Assembly (NCBI RefSeq): GCF_014192095.1
Contig: NZ_JACHXN010000002.1
Location: 310,001 to 374,000 of the forward strand
Direction of reading: 5' to 3'
DNA length: 64,000 bases
From: Phyllobacterium trifolii
GTDB taxonomy: Bacteria; Pseudomonadota; Alphaproteobacteria; Rhizobiales; Rhizobiaceae
Below are positions 18,112-28,018 of this stretch, piece by piece. A program made the position numbers and the translations under genes. A model generated the notes under the pieces. The model saw only the letters and a list, made by a program, of their open reading frames with translations. It was not told the DNA's origin and searched no databases. How positions within the stretch are numbered: the first letter of the stretch is position 1; every line of letters begins with the position of its first letter.

Positions 18112-21066
18112 ATGAAAAAAGGTGATCATCTCTTCCTCGTCGACGGTTCCGGTTATATCTTCAGAGCCTATCACGCATTACCTCCGCTGACCCGCAAATC
18201 CGACGGTTTGCCGGTCGGCGCTGTGTCGGGTTTCTGTAACATGCTGTGGAAGCTGCTGCGGGAAGCGCGCGACACGTCCGTCCGCGATACGCCCACACAC
18301 TTTGCCGTGATCTTCGATTATTCGTCGCATACATTCCGCAAGGAAATCTATCCGGAATACAAGGCAAACCGCTCGGCACCGCCGGAAGATCTCATTCCGC
18401 AGTTCGGCCTGATTCGCCAGGCAACCAAGGCTTTCAACCTGCCTTGCATCGAAAAGGACGGCTACGAGGCGGACGATCTGATCGCCACCTATGCCCGCCA
18501 GGCCGAAGCGGCCGGCGCGGAGGTCACCATCATCTCTTCAGACAAGGATCTGATGCAGCTCGTCACGCCGATGGTGACGATGTACGATAGTATGAAGGAC
18601 AAGCAGATCCGCATCCCCGACGTGATCGAGAAATGGGGCGTACCGCCTGAGAAGATGATCGACCTGCAGGCGATGACCGGCGATTCAACCGACAACGTGC
18701 CGGGAATTCCCGGCATCGGACCGAAAACGGCGGCGCAGTTGCTGGAGGAATTCGGCGATCTCGATACGCTGCTTGCACGGGCCGGCGAGATCAAACAGCA
18801 GAAACGGCGCGAGAACATTATCCAGTATGCAGAACAGGCTCGCATCTCCCGCCAATTGGTAACTTTGAAGACAGATACGCCGGTCGACGTCGGCATCGAG
18901 GATTTTAGCCTCGAACCTCAAAACGGCCCCAAGCTCGTCGCCTTTCTCAAGGCAATGGAGTTCAATGCGCTGACGCGCCGTGCGGCAGAGGCAACGGGCG
19001 TCGAAGCCAGCGAGATCGAACCGGCGAATGTGCCCATTCAGGCTGTTGCGGAGGCGCATGGACCTGACCTTGATATCGCATCCGGAGACGATCTCCCCAA
19101 CCCGCCAAAACCCGCTGCATCGGCAGCACCGAACGGCGCCAAACCGGCTTTTGGCAATGTTGAGGGGACACCCGCCGGCCTGGTGAAGGCCCGCACCGAC
19201 CAGGCGCTTGCTGCCAAGATCGATCGCAGCTCCTACGCCACCATTCGGGACGTCGCTGCATTGCAGGTCTGGATTGACGAAGCGATGGCATCGGGTGTCA
19301 TCGCTTTCGACACGGAAACCACGTCCGCAGACCCTATGCAAACCGAAGTCGTTGGACTGTCGCTGGCGACGCGGCCGGGACGTGCCGCCTATATCCCGAT
19401 CAATCACGTATCAGGCGACGGCGATCTTCTCGGCGGCGGGCTGGTCGAACACCAGATACCCGAGCGCGAAGTGTTTCGCATGTTGAAGCCGCTTCTCGAA
19501 GACGCGTCGGTCCTCAAGATAGCGCACAGCATGAAATATGAGTGGCTGGTGATGCACCGCTATGGCATCGATCTTCATCCACTCGACGATACGATGCTTA
19601 TCTCCTATGTGCTCGATGCCGGTGAAGGCAGTCACAGCATGGACAGTCTTTGCGATCGCTGGTTGGGTCACAAGCCACTCGCCCACAAGGAGTTGATTGG
19701 CTCGGGCAAGTCATCGGTCACCTTCGACAAGGTTTCCATCGAGCGCGCAACGGAATATGCGGCGGAAGACGCCGATGTCACCTTGCAGCTCTGGCGTCTG
19801 CTAAAGCCTCGTCTCGTCGCTGACGGGTTGATGTCAGTGTATGAGCGGCTGGAGCGGCCGCTTATACCTGTGCTCGCGCGCATGGAAGAGCGCGGGATTT
19901 CCGTCGATCGCCAGATTCTTTCGCGCCTGTCGGGTGATCTCGCCCAATCCGCCGCAGCAATCGAGGAAGACATTTACCGGCTCGCTGGCGAGAAGATCAA
20001 TATCGGATCGCCGAAGCAGATGGGCGATATCCTGTTTGGCAAGATGGGTCTGCCCGGTGGTTCCAAGACGAAGACCGGCCAGTGGTCCACATCGGCCCAA
20101 CTCCTTGAAGATCTTGCTGCGGAGGGTCACGAGTTGCCGCGCAAGATCGTCGACTGGCGTCAGCTGACGAAGCTCAAATCGACCTATACGGACGCCCTGC
20201 CCGGCTATATCAACCCCCGGACCAAGCGCGTGCATACCTCCTACGCCATGGCGGCGACCTCTACAGGCCGCCTCTCGTCGTCTGAGCCGAATTTGCAGAA
20301 CATTCCGGTGCGCACGAGCGAGGGCCGCAAGATCCGCACCGCCTTTATTGCCGAGCCGGGCAACAAGCTGATTTCCGCCGACTACAGCCAGATCGAATTG
20401 CGGGTGCTGGCGCATGTTGCCGAAATTCCGCAACTGACGCAGGCTTTTGCCGATGGCATCGACATTCACGCCATGACTGCTTCCGAAATGTTCGGCGTGC
20501 CGGTGAAGGATATGCCTTCTGAGGTTCGACGCCGCGCCAAGGCGATCAATTTCGGCATTATCTATGGCATTTCGGCATTCGGTCTCGCCAATCAGCTGTC
20601 TATTCCGCGCGAGGAAGCCGGCCAATATATCCGCACCTATTTCGATCGTTTCCCCGGTATCAAGGATTACATGGAAGCGACGAAAGCCTTCGCCCGCCAG
20701 CATGGCTATGTCGAGACGATCTTCGGCCGGCGCGCGCACTATCCGGAGATACGTTCGTCCAACCCGACACACAGGGCATTCAACGAGCGTGCCGCGATCA
20801 ATGCGCCGATCCAGGGCTCAGCAGCCGATATCATTCGCCGGGCGATGGTGCGCATGGAACCAGCCTTGAATGAAGCCAAGCTTTCGGCTCGCATGCTGCT
20901 GCAGGTGCATGACGAATTGATCTTCGAGACTGCCGACGAGGAGGTCGAGGCGACGATTCCGGTCATTCGTCATGTGATGGAAAATGCCGCCATGCCTGCA
21001 GTGTCGCTGTCAGTGCCGCTGCATGTCGATGCGCGCGCGGCTCACAATTGGGATGAGGCACACTAA
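18112..21066 (+). CDS. polA: DNA polymerase I
   Basis: This 984-aa protein has three domains: 5'-3' exonuclease/flap endonuclease (about 1-290; DDLIATYA, GDSTDNVPGIPGIGPKTA), a Pro/Ala-rich linker (about 310-360), a 3'-5' proofreading domain that looks intact (AFDTETTSADPM, then the YAAEDADVTLQLW exo III), and family A polymerase (DYSQIELRVLAHVAE motif A, RRRAKAINFGIIYGIS motif B, LQVHDELIFE motif C). It fills gaps in repair and matures Okazaki fragments. Its length is normal for alphaproteobacteria. Confidence 0.97.
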   Translation: MKKGDHLFLVDGSGYIFRAYHALPPLTRKSDGLPVGAVSGFCNMLWKLLREARDTSVRDTPTHFAVIFDYSSHTFRKEIYPEYKANRSAPPEDLIPQFGLIRQATKAFNLPCIEKDGYEADDLIATYARQAEAAGAEVTIISSDKDLMQLVTPMVTMYDSMKDKQIRIPDVIEKWGVPPEKMIDLQAMTGDSTDNVPGIPGIGPKTAAQLLEEFGDLDTLLARAGEIKQQKRRENIIQYAEQARISRQLVTLKTDTPVDVGIEDFSLEPQNGPKLVAFLKAMEFNALTRRAAEATGVEASEIEPANVPIQAVAEAHGPDLDIASGDDLPNPPKPAASAAPNGAKPAFGNVEGTPAGLVKARTDQALAAKIDRSSYATIRDVAALQVWIDEAMASGVIAFDTETTSADPMQTEVVGLSLATRPGRAAYIPINHVSGDGDLLGGGLVEHQIPEREVFRMLKPLLEDASVLKIAHSMKYEWLVMHRYGIDLHPLDDTMLISYVLDAGEGSHSMDSLCDRWLGHKPLAHKELIGSGKSSVTFDKVSIERATEYAAEDADVTLQLWRLLKPRLVADGLMSVYERLERPLIPVLARMEERGISVDRQILSRLSGDLAQSAAAIEEDIYRLAGEKINIGSPKQMGDILFGKMGLPGGSKTKTGQWSTSAQLLEDLAAEGHELPRKIVDWRQLTKLKSTYTDALPGYINPRTKRVHTSYAMAATSTGRLSSSEPNLQNIPVRTSEGRKIRTAFIAEPGNKLISADYSQIELRVLAHVAEIPQLTQAFADGIDIHAMTASEMFGVPVKDMPSEVRRRAKAINFGIIYGISAFGLANQLSIPREEAGQYIRTYFDRFPGIKDYMEATKAFARQHGYVETIFGRRAHYPEIRSSNPTHRAFNERAAINAPIQGSAADIIRRAMVRMEPALNEAKLSARMLLQVHDELIFETADEEVEATIPVIRHVMENAAMPAVSLSVPLHVDARAAHNWDEAH

Positions 21067-21087
21067 TCCATGCGCTGCATGTCTATT

Positions 21088-21219
21088 GTGCGTGGTTCGA
21101 CGGGGCTCACCATGAGGGAGGTGGGTTGTTTGCAGTAAGGATACCAAGAATTGCAAAAAATGCGATTATCGTTGCAAAACTCCTACCTCCCTCATGGTGA
21201 GCCCTGTCGAACCACGTAC
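21088..21219. repeat. Paired palindromic repeat (GTGCGTGGTTCGAC family), copy 1
   Basis: The left arm, gtgcgtggttcgac...ctcaccatgagggaggt (21088-21122), and the right arm, its near-exact reverse complement (21183-21219), enclose 60 bases and can form a long hairpin between the convergent polA and FGGY genes. Further copies lie at 31411-31532, 32351-32493 and 33148-33273. Confidence 0.88.
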
Positions 21220-21245
21220 AATCGCAATGCAACCTTCCTCAATAA

Positions 21246-23102
21246 TTACTGCAGCGTGTCCAGCACTTTGCGCTGGGCATGCATCTCAAGAAAAATACGG
21301 TAATCCCTGTCGAGACGGTTGCGCGCGGACGGGTCCGGTTGGCGCGGCCGCCCACCCTGTTTCATGGCCATGCAGGCGGAAGGCAAGTCGGGATAGAGGC
21401 CGGCCGCCGTTGCAGCCACCATGGCCGTGCCGAGCAGTACAGCATCTTCGGCTGCCAACGCGATCACCGTGCAGCCGGTAGCATCGGCATAAAGCTCCAT
21501 CAGCAGCGGACTTTTGGTATGACCGCCCGTCACATGCATCGTATCGATGGCATAGCCCTTGTCGTTGAGCGCATCGAGAATGTGCCGGACACCCAGTGCA
21601 ATCCCGACGCAAGTACGCCAGTAGAGGCGGCAGAGGCTGTCGAATGATGCATCCAGTGTGAGACCGCTGATAACACCCACCGCGTGCGGATCAGCGAGCG
21701 GTGAGCGGTTGCCATGAAAATCCGGAAGTACATGTAGGCGGCTGGCGAGATCCGGCCCTTCCCTTTCGCGCAGTTCCATGATCCGCTCGGTGATTTTCTT
21801 GTGTACGGCAGCGTTCGGATCACCAACGGCTCCATGCCAGCGGGTGATATGGTCCAGCAACGCTCCGGTCACGGACTGGCCGCCTTCGCTGAGCCAGCAA
21901 TCCGGCAGAGCAACGCCATAATACGGCCCCCAGCCACCGCTGAAGGAAATCGGCTCCGGCGACAAGGCCATAAGGCAGCTCGACGTACCAGCGATCAGCG
22001 CAAGGTGGCGATCGATCTGCGACAGATCGCCGGCAAAGCCGCCGAGCACGCCGAGCGCGCCGGCATAGGCATCGATCAGCCCTGCTCCGACATGGCAGGA
22101 AGTGGTCAGTCCGAGAGCCTTGGCAGCTTCGGGCGTCAACCGCCCGACATCTGCCCCCATAGGACTGGCACGCTCGGGCAGATTGCCGCGCTCGACGAGA
22201 TCCTCCAGGCCAATGGTTTCAAGGTAGTCCGGCTGCCAGCCTTCCAGCTCATGCGCAAGGTAAGTCCATTTGCAGGTCAACGTGCATTGCGAACGGGCCA
22301 GCGAACCTGATGCTCTCCAGCTCAAATAATCGGCAAGGTCGAAGAAATAGCCGGCTTTGTTCCATGTCTCCGGCAAATGCCGCTTCAGCCACATCAGCTT
22401 CGGTGTCTGCATTTCCGGCGACATGACGCCGCCGAGATAGCTCAGCACTTTGTGGCCGGTCGCCGTGCATTCATCCGCTTCATCCAGCGCGCGGTGATCG
22501 AGCCAGACGATTGTATCCCAGCGTTTCTCGCCGGACGTCGAGACAGTCAGCGGACTGCCCTCTTCATCTCGAACGACGAGGGAACAGGTGGCATCAAAAC
22601 TAATGCCAACGACATGAGAGGGATCGACCTTGGACGCAGCAACGGCGCCCTGTACAGCGATACACACGGATTTCCATATGTCTTCCGAATCATGCTCCGC
22701 ATGACCGGCAAGCGGCTGGTTCATCAGGATTGGATGTTCGACACGACCAAGGAGTTTTCCACTGGCATCCAGAATGCCCGCACGCGCGCTACCTGTCCCG
22801 ACATCTACAGCACAGACAAATTGAGAGCCTCTTGCGATAATATTGGCGCTGTTCTGTTTCTCGGATGGCGAGACAATCCACGCGGAAGGTGGCGAGGCCG
22901 ATGTGTGTACATCGGACGACGACGCCTGACAAAGTGGTTGGCCGCCAGCCGGAAACCCGAAGGGCCGGGTGAATTCGGGCCAAATCCTTCGGGCTTCGGC
23001 GTCGTCCGATGCACACACATCGGCCTCGCCAAACCCCTCGACCTTGTCCACAAATTCCCTCCGGCAGAACGCGTCAATATTGTCGCAAGAGGCTCTAAGC
23101 AT
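21246..23102 (-). CDS. FGGY-family carbohydrate kinase with repeat-encoded N-terminal extension
   Basis: From the ATG at 23102 the protein is 618 aa. The kinase proper starts near residue 94 with QFVCAVDVGTGSARAGI, the phosphate-binding loop. Later come VVGISFDATCSLVV and the C-terminal HVTGGHTKSPLLMELYAD. This resembles the FGGY pentulokinase/D-ribulokinase group. It closes the polyol operon and probably phosphorylates the ketose made by SmoS/MtlK. Residues 3-93 are encoded by a 273-bp inverted-repeat element inserted in frame; no ATG, GTG or TTG exists between the element and the kinase motif, so the extension must be translated if this enzyme is made. The ATG overlaps the upstream HAD stop (TGATG). 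Confidence 0.85.
   Translation of the reverse strand: MLRASCDNIDAFCRREFVDKVEGFGEADVCASDDAEARRIWPEFTRPFGFPAGGQPLCQASSSDVHTSASPPSAWIVSPSEKQNSANIIARGSQFVCAVDVGTGSARAGILDASGKLLGRVEHPILMNQPLAGHAEHDSEDIWKSVCIAVQGAVAASKVDPSHVVGISFDATCSLVVRDEEGSPLTVSTSGEKRWDTIVWLDHRALDEADECTATGHKVLSYLGGVMSPEMQTPKLMWLKRHLPETWNKAGYFFDLADYLSWRASGSLARSQCTLTCKWTYLAHELEGWQPDYLETIGLEDLVERGNLPERASPMGADVGRLTPEAAKALGLTTSCHVGAGLIDAYAGALGVLGGFAGDLSQIDRHLALIAGTSSCLMALSPEPISFSGGWGPYYGVALPDCWLSEGGQSVTGALLDHITRWHGAVGDPNAAVHKKITERIMELREREGPDLASRLHVLPDFHGNRSPLADPHAVGVISGLTLDASFDSLCRLYWRTCVGIALGVRHILDALNDKGYAIDTMHVTGGHTKSPLLMELYADATGCTVIALAAEDAVLLGTAMVAATAAGLYPDLPSACMAMKQGGRPRQPDPSARNRLDRDYRIFLEMHAQRKVLDTLQ
22824..23096. repeat. 273-bp inverted-terminal-repeat element inside the FGGY kinase gene (copy A)
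   Basis: The ends are inverted copies: AGAGCCTCTTGCGA..AATATTG.CGC.GTTCTG on each side, about 32 bases. Inside are further inverted segments (ggcgaggccgatg / catcggcctcgcc and cgacgacgcc / ggcgtcgtc). The length, 273 bp, equals 91 codons and keeps the kinase frame open. No transposase is encoded, so it behaves like a MITE or a large palindromic element. Copy B lies at 58456-58731 and has the same inner sequence with few differences but partly different outer ends. Confidence 0.9.
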
Positions 23103-23788
23103 CAACGAACTTTCGGTGTGGCCTGCGTGAGCAAGCCCGGCAACTCCAACATGTCGCTGAATATACGGTCTGGATGACGGGACGCAAGTGCAGCCTCAAG
23201 CCGCCCGCCGCGCGAATGCGTGCCGCCTGTGAAAGCAAAGACCCGCATGCCGGCGCTCTTGGCCGCTTCGATTCCGGCCGGGCTATCCTCGATCACAAGG
23301 CAGTCCTTCGGCTCGACCATCATCGTCTTCGCTGCCAGCAGAAAAAGATCCGGTGCGGGTTTGCCGTGTTTTACCATGGTGGCACTGAAAATATGCGGAT
23401 CCAGAAGATCGAGCAATCCTGTCAATTTCAACGACAGGCGAATGCGATCGGGCTGACTCGATGATGCCACGCACCGCGGCACATCAAGTTTGCGCAGAGT
23501 CTCCGCTATACCCGGTATCGGCTTCAGATCGAGTTCGAAGCGGGCGAACAGATTGGCCCGCATTTCATCGAGATCCGCCTCGCTTGCGGCGAAACCGTAA
23601 TCTTCATGCAGGACCTTGCTGATCGTCGTCATGCTGCGCCCGAGGAAGCGATCATAGGCGTCATCCTCCGACATGACAGTGCCGTTCTTGGCAATCATCT
23701 CAAGGAGGACAGCGATGGAAATCGGTTCGCTGTCGACGAGAACGCCGTCGCAGTCGAATATGACCAGATCTGGTTTCGCTGTCGTCAA
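23102..23788 (-). CDS. HAD-superfamily phosphatase (beta-phosphoglucomutase-like)
   Basis: This 228-aa protein has HAD motif I VIFDCDGVLVDSE (DxD), motif II CVASSSQ, motif III Lys in KHGKPAPDLFL, and motif IV VIEDSPAGIEAA. The cap is of type C1, as in sugar-phosphate phosphatases. Its position between mtlK and the FGGY kinase suggests a sugar- or polyol-phosphate substrate, perhaps detoxifying a side product; the exact substrate is unknown. The start is TTG at 23788, overlapping the mtlK stop (TTGA), and its own stop overlaps the kinase ATG. Confidence 0.85.
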   Translation of the reverse strand: MTTAKPDLVIFDCDGVLVDSEPISIAVLLEMIAKNGTVMSEDDAYDRFLGRSMTTISKVLHEDYGFAASEADLDEMRANLFARFELDLKPIPGIAETLRKLDVPRCVASSSQPDRIRLSLKLTGLLDLLDPHIFSATMVKHGKPAPDLFLLAAKTMMVEPKDCLVIEDSPAGIEAAKSAGMRVFAFTGGTHSRGGRLEAALASRHPDRIFSDMLELPGLLTQATPKVR

Positions 23789-25263
23789 AGCTTGTCATCC
23801 AGGTAGAGCCTGAGGGTCTCGCGAGCACCCTTGTCCCAGAGCGTCCGGAGGATGCGCGAGAACGATTCGGTGAAAATCGGCGATGTGCCGACCTCTCCGA
23901 AAATATCGGTCATCGCGAGGAATGCCTTCGGATCGTCCTTGGCTTTCAAGGCTTCAACTTTCAAGCGTTCAGCGCTGGCATCAAGATAGTTCGTCGGCTT
24001 GCCTGTGTCGGTCGTCCCTGCGCAGAAGCGGCACCAAAGCGCCGAAACCAGCGAGAGGCCGGTTACGCTCTTGCCGGCTTTCAGCCGGTCGGCAGTCGTC
24101 GGCAGAATAAACTTCGGCTGGCGATTGGATCCGTCCTGGCAGAGGCGCTGGATCGTGTCGCCGATCTTCGGATTGGAGAAACGCCGTACGATGAGGTCGA
24201 AATAATCCTCGAACGGCATATCGGGTACGGGCGGCAGGACCGGAATGATCTCCTCCCGCTCAAGTTTGGTCAAAAATTCGCGAATCAATGGCTCTTCCAT
24301 GGCCTCGTGGACAAAATGAATATCCATCAAAGCTGCGGGATAGGCAATCGCCGCATGACCGCCATTGAGAATGCGGATTTTCATCAGCTCATAAGGTGCG
24401 ACATCCCTGACGAAGGTAACGCCAACTTTTTCAAGCGCCGGCCGCCCGGTAGGGAAATGATCCTCCAGAACCCATTGCTTGAATGGCTCGCAGAAAACCG
24501 GCCAATTATCGTCTATGCCGAAATCCGTCGCCAAGAGGTTGTGCTCGCGATCGGTGGTCGCAGGGGTGATGCGATCGACCATGCTGTTGGGAAATGCAAC
24601 GTTTTGCCTGATCCATTCGGCCAGATTTGTATCGACTAGCGCGGCCAATCCGCTGACCGCATCGCTGGTTACATGGCCATTGCCCGGAATATTATCGCAG
24701 GACATGACGGTGAACGGTGCGGTGCCTTCATTGCGGCGGCGAATGAGCCCGGCAAGGATCAGGCCAAACACGGTTTTCGGATTTGCGATGTCGGCGGCAT
24801 CGGCCACGATTGCAGGATGCTGCGGGTTGAAAACACCGGAAGCCGGATCGATGAAATAGCCGCCCTCGGTGATGGTCATCGAAACGATGCGGATTTCGGG
24901 ATCCGCAAGTCGTGCGATGGTGTTTGCACTGTCGCCGGGCTGCAGATAATCGATCATCGACGACGTGACATGCGCGACCCGGTGCCCACTGTCCTGTTCG
25001 ACGACCGTGGTCAGCCAATCCTGCTCCTTCAGCTTCTGCCGCATGACCTCATCGGAGGCAAGCACACCTGCACCGACAAGACCCCATTCATGATCTGTCC
25101 CGGCGTTGAACAACGCATCGAGATAGACGGCCTGATGTGCACGGTGGAAATTGCCGATGCCGAAGTGAATGATCCCGGCCTTCAGGTCGGACTGGCTATA
25201 GCCGGGAACGCCGACCTTCTCCGGTAGGTTCTGCAGCGCCGCTTTCGAGAGTTTTACAGTCAT
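23785..25263 (-). CDS. mtlK: Mannitol 2-dehydrogenase / polyol dehydrogenase
   Basis: This 492-aa NAD-dependent enzyme is a long-chain polyol-specific dehydrogenase. The family signature K-x4-N-x2-H is seen as KIRILNGGH, and the N-terminal nucleotide-binding part is GIIHFGIGNFHRAHQAVYLD. It oxidises D-mannitol to fructose and often D-arabinitol to xylulose. I took the ATG at 25263 (MTVKLSKAAL), preceded by AAGGGTTAGG, rather than the open frame 11 codons upstream. It lies downstream of smoS in the polyol operon. Confidence 0.92.
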   Translation of the reverse strand: MTVKLSKAALQNLPEKVGVPGYSQSDLKAGIIHFGIGNFHRAHQAVYLDALFNAGTDHEWGLVGAGVLASDEVMRQKLKEQDWLTTVVEQDSGHRVAHVTSSMIDYLQPGDSANTIARLADPEIRIVSMTITEGGYFIDPASGVFNPQHPAIVADAADIANPKTVFGLILAGLIRRRNEGTAPFTVMSCDNIPGNGHVTSDAVSGLAALVDTNLAEWIRQNVAFPNSMVDRITPATTDREHNLLATDFGIDDNWPVFCEPFKQWVLEDHFPTGRPALEKVGVTFVRDVAPYELMKIRILNGGHAAIAYPAALMDIHFVHEAMEEPLIREFLTKLEREEIIPVLPPVPDMPFEDYFDLIVRRFSNPKIGDTIQRLCQDGSNRQPKFILPTTADRLKAGKSVTGLSLVSALWCRFCAGTTDTGKPTNYLDASAERLKVEALKAKDDPKAFLAMTDIFGEVGTSPIFTESFSRILRTLWDKGARETLRLYLDDKL

Positions 25264-25319
25264 CGGGCCTAACCCTTCTATTTTTATAGGTTGCATGCAC
25301 CGTCAGCGCTGCGGAAACG

Positions 25320-26096
25320 TCAGCTCATCCAATTGCCGCCGTCGACATTGTAGGTCTGCGCGACGATGTAATCGCTCTCGCTGCTTGCGAGGAAAATCGC
25401 CATGCCAGTCAGATCTTCGGCGGTGCCCATGCGGCCGTAGGGCACTGCTTCACCGACGAGGCGTTTCTTCTCGCCGCGCGGCCTGTTTTCATACTTTGCA
25501 AAGAGAGCATCGACGCCTTCCCAGTGCTCGCCGTCGACCACGCCGGGGGCAATGGCGTTCACATTGATACGGTGTTCAATGAGATTCAGCCCGGCGGACT
25601 GGGTCAGGCTGATCACCGCAGCTTTGGTGGCGCAGTAAATCGCCACGAGTGGTTCGCCGCGACGCCCTGCCTGACTGGCCATGTTGATGATCTTGCCGCC
25701 CTTGCCGCGCGCAATCATCGCCTTGGCGACAGCCTGCAGTGTGAACAGCGTGCCGGAGAAATTGACCGCGAACAGCTTGTCGTAACTCTCGCGGGTGATT
25801 TCGACGATGGGCGCCAGGTCGAACAAAGCGGCATTGTTGATCAGCACGTCGATGCCGCCAAACTTGTCGACCGTTTCCTTGACCGCGGCATCGATCGAGG
25901 CCTGATCTGTAACATCAAGCCGAACTGCGTACGCCTGGCTGCCAAGTTCCCTGGCAGTCTCCTGCGCACGTTCCAGATTGATGTCGGCGATGACCACATT
26001 GGCGGCGCCTTCACGTATGTAGGCCTCAGCGAACGAACGCCCGATGCCCCGCGCCGACCCGGTGATAAATGCCGTCTTTCCTGCCAGTCTGTTCAT
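25320..26096 (-). CDS. smoS: Sorbitol dehydrogenase, SDR family
   Basis: This 258-aa SDR has TGSARGIGRSFAEAY (cofactor), NNAALF (NNAG-like), catalytic Ser in INMASQAGRRGE, and YCATKAAVISL (YxxxK). The C-terminus SDYIVAQTYNVDGGNWMS is characteristic of the SmoS/galactitol dehydrogenase group. It oxidises D-glucitol to fructose (or galactitol to tagatose) in the cytosol. It sits between smoK and mtlK as in rhizobial smo operons. Confidence 0.92.
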   Translation of the reverse strand: MNRLAGKTAFITGSARGIGRSFAEAYIREGAANVVIADINLERAQETARELGSQAYAVRLDVTDQASIDAAVKETVDKFGGIDVLINNAALFDLAPIVEITRESYDKLFAVNFSGTLFTLQAVAKAMIARGKGGKIINMASQAGRRGEPLVAIYCATKAAVISLTQSAGLNLIEHRINVNAIAPGVVDGEHWEGVDALFAKYENRPRGEKKRLVGEAVPYGRMGTAEDLTGMAIFLASSESDYIVAQTYNVDGGNWMS

Positions 26097-26126
26097 TTCA
26101 TTGTACTCATTATCTCTGTTTTATTT

Positions 26127-26171
26127 CGCAATTCCCGGACGGAAAACCGGTTCCCACTTTTCCTGGAATTG
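26127..26171. repeat. Short rhizobial palindrome, copy 2
   Basis: gcaattcccggacggaaaac and cacttttcctggaattg are imperfect inverted arms, nearly the same as at 16268-16312. The repeat fills the gap between smoK and smoS. Confidence 0.6.
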
Positions 26172-26172
26172 T

Positions 26173-27171
26173 TCAGATTGCCTGGCCGTTCGCATCAAAG
26201 CGATGCAGCCGCGCTGGTTCCGGAGTGAGAAACACCTGCTGGCCGAAATCGGTGCTGAAATCGCCATCGGTCCGCACGGTGATCTTGCCTACGCCGTCGA
26301 CCTGTACGTGGATGAAGGTGTCGGAGCCGAGGTGTTCCGTCACTCCCACAGTGCCTTTCCAGGCGCCCTCGGTCTTCGAGATACGGACATGTTCCGGCCG
26401 CACGCCGAGTGTGACCGCATTGTGCTTGGCAGCTTCCTGTCCCTCGATAAGGTTCATGCGCGGCGAGCCGATGAACCCGGCAACGAAAACGTTCCTCGGG
26501 CTGCGGTAGAGGTCAAGCGGCGATCCGACCTGCTCGATGCGTCCGGCATTCAGTACGACGATCTTGTCGGCCATCGTCATCGCCTCCACCTGATCGTGGG
26601 TGACGTAAATCATCGTCGTTTTCAGCTGGTGATGCAGATCGCTTATCTCCAGCCGCATGTTGCCGCGAAGTGCCGCATCAAGATTGGATAGCGGCTCGTC
26701 GAAGAGAAACGCCTTGGGTTGGCGCACGATTGCACGACCGATTGCGACACGCTGGCGCTGACCGCCGGATAGTTGTCCGGGCCGGCGATCGAGATAGTTG
26801 GTGAGATTGAGGATATGCGCCGCATCCTTCACCTTCTTGTCGATCGCAGCCTTGTCCTGGCCATCCATCTTCAGGGGAAACGCGATGTTGCCGTAGACGC
26901 TCATGTGTGGATAAAGCGCATAGGACTGGAATACCATGGAGAGGCCGCGCTTGGCGGGCGCCTCGCTCGACATATCCTTGCCATCGATGATGATACGGCC
27001 ACCGCTCAAATCCTCAAGTCCCGCGATCATCCGCAAGAGTGTGGACTTGCCACAGCCCGAGGGACCGACGAAGACAACGAATTCGCCGTCAACGATTTCA
27101 AGGTCGATTTCCGGAATCACAGCTGTGGTTCCAAATGATTTCGATACTTTTTCGAGTGTAATGCTTCCCAT
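26173..27171 (-). CDS. smoK: Polyol ABC transporter ATP-binding protein
   Basis: This 332-aa ATPase of the MalK/UgpC type has Walker [10 protein letters not shown] (about 36-44), signature [14 protein letters not shown], Walker [14 protein letters not shown] and a C-terminal TOBE/MOP domain containing [11 protein letters not shown]. It energises polyol import with SmoE, SmoF and SmoG. The start at 27171 is 12 bases after smoG. Confidence 0.95.
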   Translation of the reverse strand: MGSITLEKVSKSFGTTAVIPEIDLEIVDGEFVVFVGPSGCGKSTLLRMIAGLEDLSGGRIIIDGKDMSSEAPAKRGLSMVFQSYALYPHMSVYGNIAFPLKMDGQDKAAIDKKVKDAAHILNLTNYLDRRPGQLSGGQRQRVAIGRAIVRQPKAFLFDEPLSNLDAALRGNMRLEISDLHHQLKTTMIYVTHDQVEAMTMADKIVVLNAGRIEQVGSPLDLYRSPRNVFVAGFIGSPRMNLIEGQEAAKHNAVTLGVRPEHVRISKTEGAWKGTVGVTEHLGSDTFIHVQVDGVGKITVRTDGDFSTDFGQQVFLTPEPARLHRFDANGQAI

Positions 27172-27183
27172 AATATTTCCCCC

Positions 27184-28014
27184 TTATTTCACAGCGCCGA
27201 AGGTCAGACCCCGTACCAGCTGCTTTTGCGAAAACCATCCCATGATCAGGATCGGCGCAATCGCCATGGTGGATGCAGCCGACAATTTGGCCCAGAACAG
27301 GCCCTCGGGACTGGAATAGGACGCAATGAAGGCGGTGAGAGGTGCGGCATTCGCGGCTGTCAGGTTCAGCGTCCAGAACGCCTCGTTCCATGCAAGAATG
27401 ATGTTGAGCAGCATGGTCGACGCGATCCCAGGCACGGCCATCGGCGTCAGCACATAGACGATCTCCTTCATCAGCGATGCGCCGTCCATGCGCGCCGCTT
27501 CGAGGATTTCACCCGGAATTTCCTTGAAGTACGTGTAAAGCATCCAAACAATGATCGGCAGGTTGATCATGGTCAGGACTGCTACAAGGCCAAGACGCGT
27601 GTCCAGAAGCCCCCAATCGCGGAAAATCAGGTAGAGCGGAACCAGAACGCCGACCGGCGGCATCATCTTGGTGGACAGCATCCACATCAACACGTCCTTG
27701 GTGCGCTTGGTTGGCGAGAACGCCATCGCCCATGCCGCAGGAATGGCGAGAGCCAGACCGATAAGTGTCGAACCGACGGAAATCACCACCGAATTCGTGA
27801 CGTGCTTCATATAGTCGGATCGGCTTTGCACCTCGTGGTAGTTTTCAAGGGTCCAGTCGAAGAACAGGAACTGCGGCGGCGTTGCGACCGCCGTTCCTTC
27901 CGTCTTGAAACTGGTCAGGAATGTCCACAGGATCGGAAAGAAGATCAGCAGACCGATAGCCCAACCGAGGATGGTGAATGTCAGCTTCCGCTGTGTTGTG
28001 ACTGAGCGGGCCAT
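27184..28014 (-). CDS. smoG: Polyol ABC transporter permease
   Basis: This 276-aa protein belongs to the MalG-type permeases. It has six hydrophobic segments and the EAA loop region EAARMDGASLMKEIVYVLTP that contacts the ATPase. It forms the second transmembrane half of the smo importer. It starts four bases after smoF. Confidence 0.94.
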   Translation of the reverse strand: MARSVTTQRKLTFTILGWAIGLLIFFPILWTFLTSFKTEGTAVATPPQFLFFDWTLENYHEVQSRSDYMKHVTNSVVISVGSTLIGLALAIPAAWAMAFSPTKRTKDVLMWMLSTKMMPPVGVLVPLYLIFRDWGLLDTRLGLVAVLTMINLPIIVWMLYTYFKEIPGEILEAARMDGASLMKEIVYVLTPMAVPGIASTMLLNIILAWNEAFWTLNLTAANAAPLTAFIASYSSPEGLFWAKLSAASTMAIAPILIMGWFSQKQLVRGLTFGAVK

Positions 28015-28018
28015 GATT

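Noticed and set aside
22805-23077. Separate small genes inside the repeat element
   Set aside because: Open frames in the element appear on both strands because it is palindromic, and they are not shared as a conserved protein by copy B.
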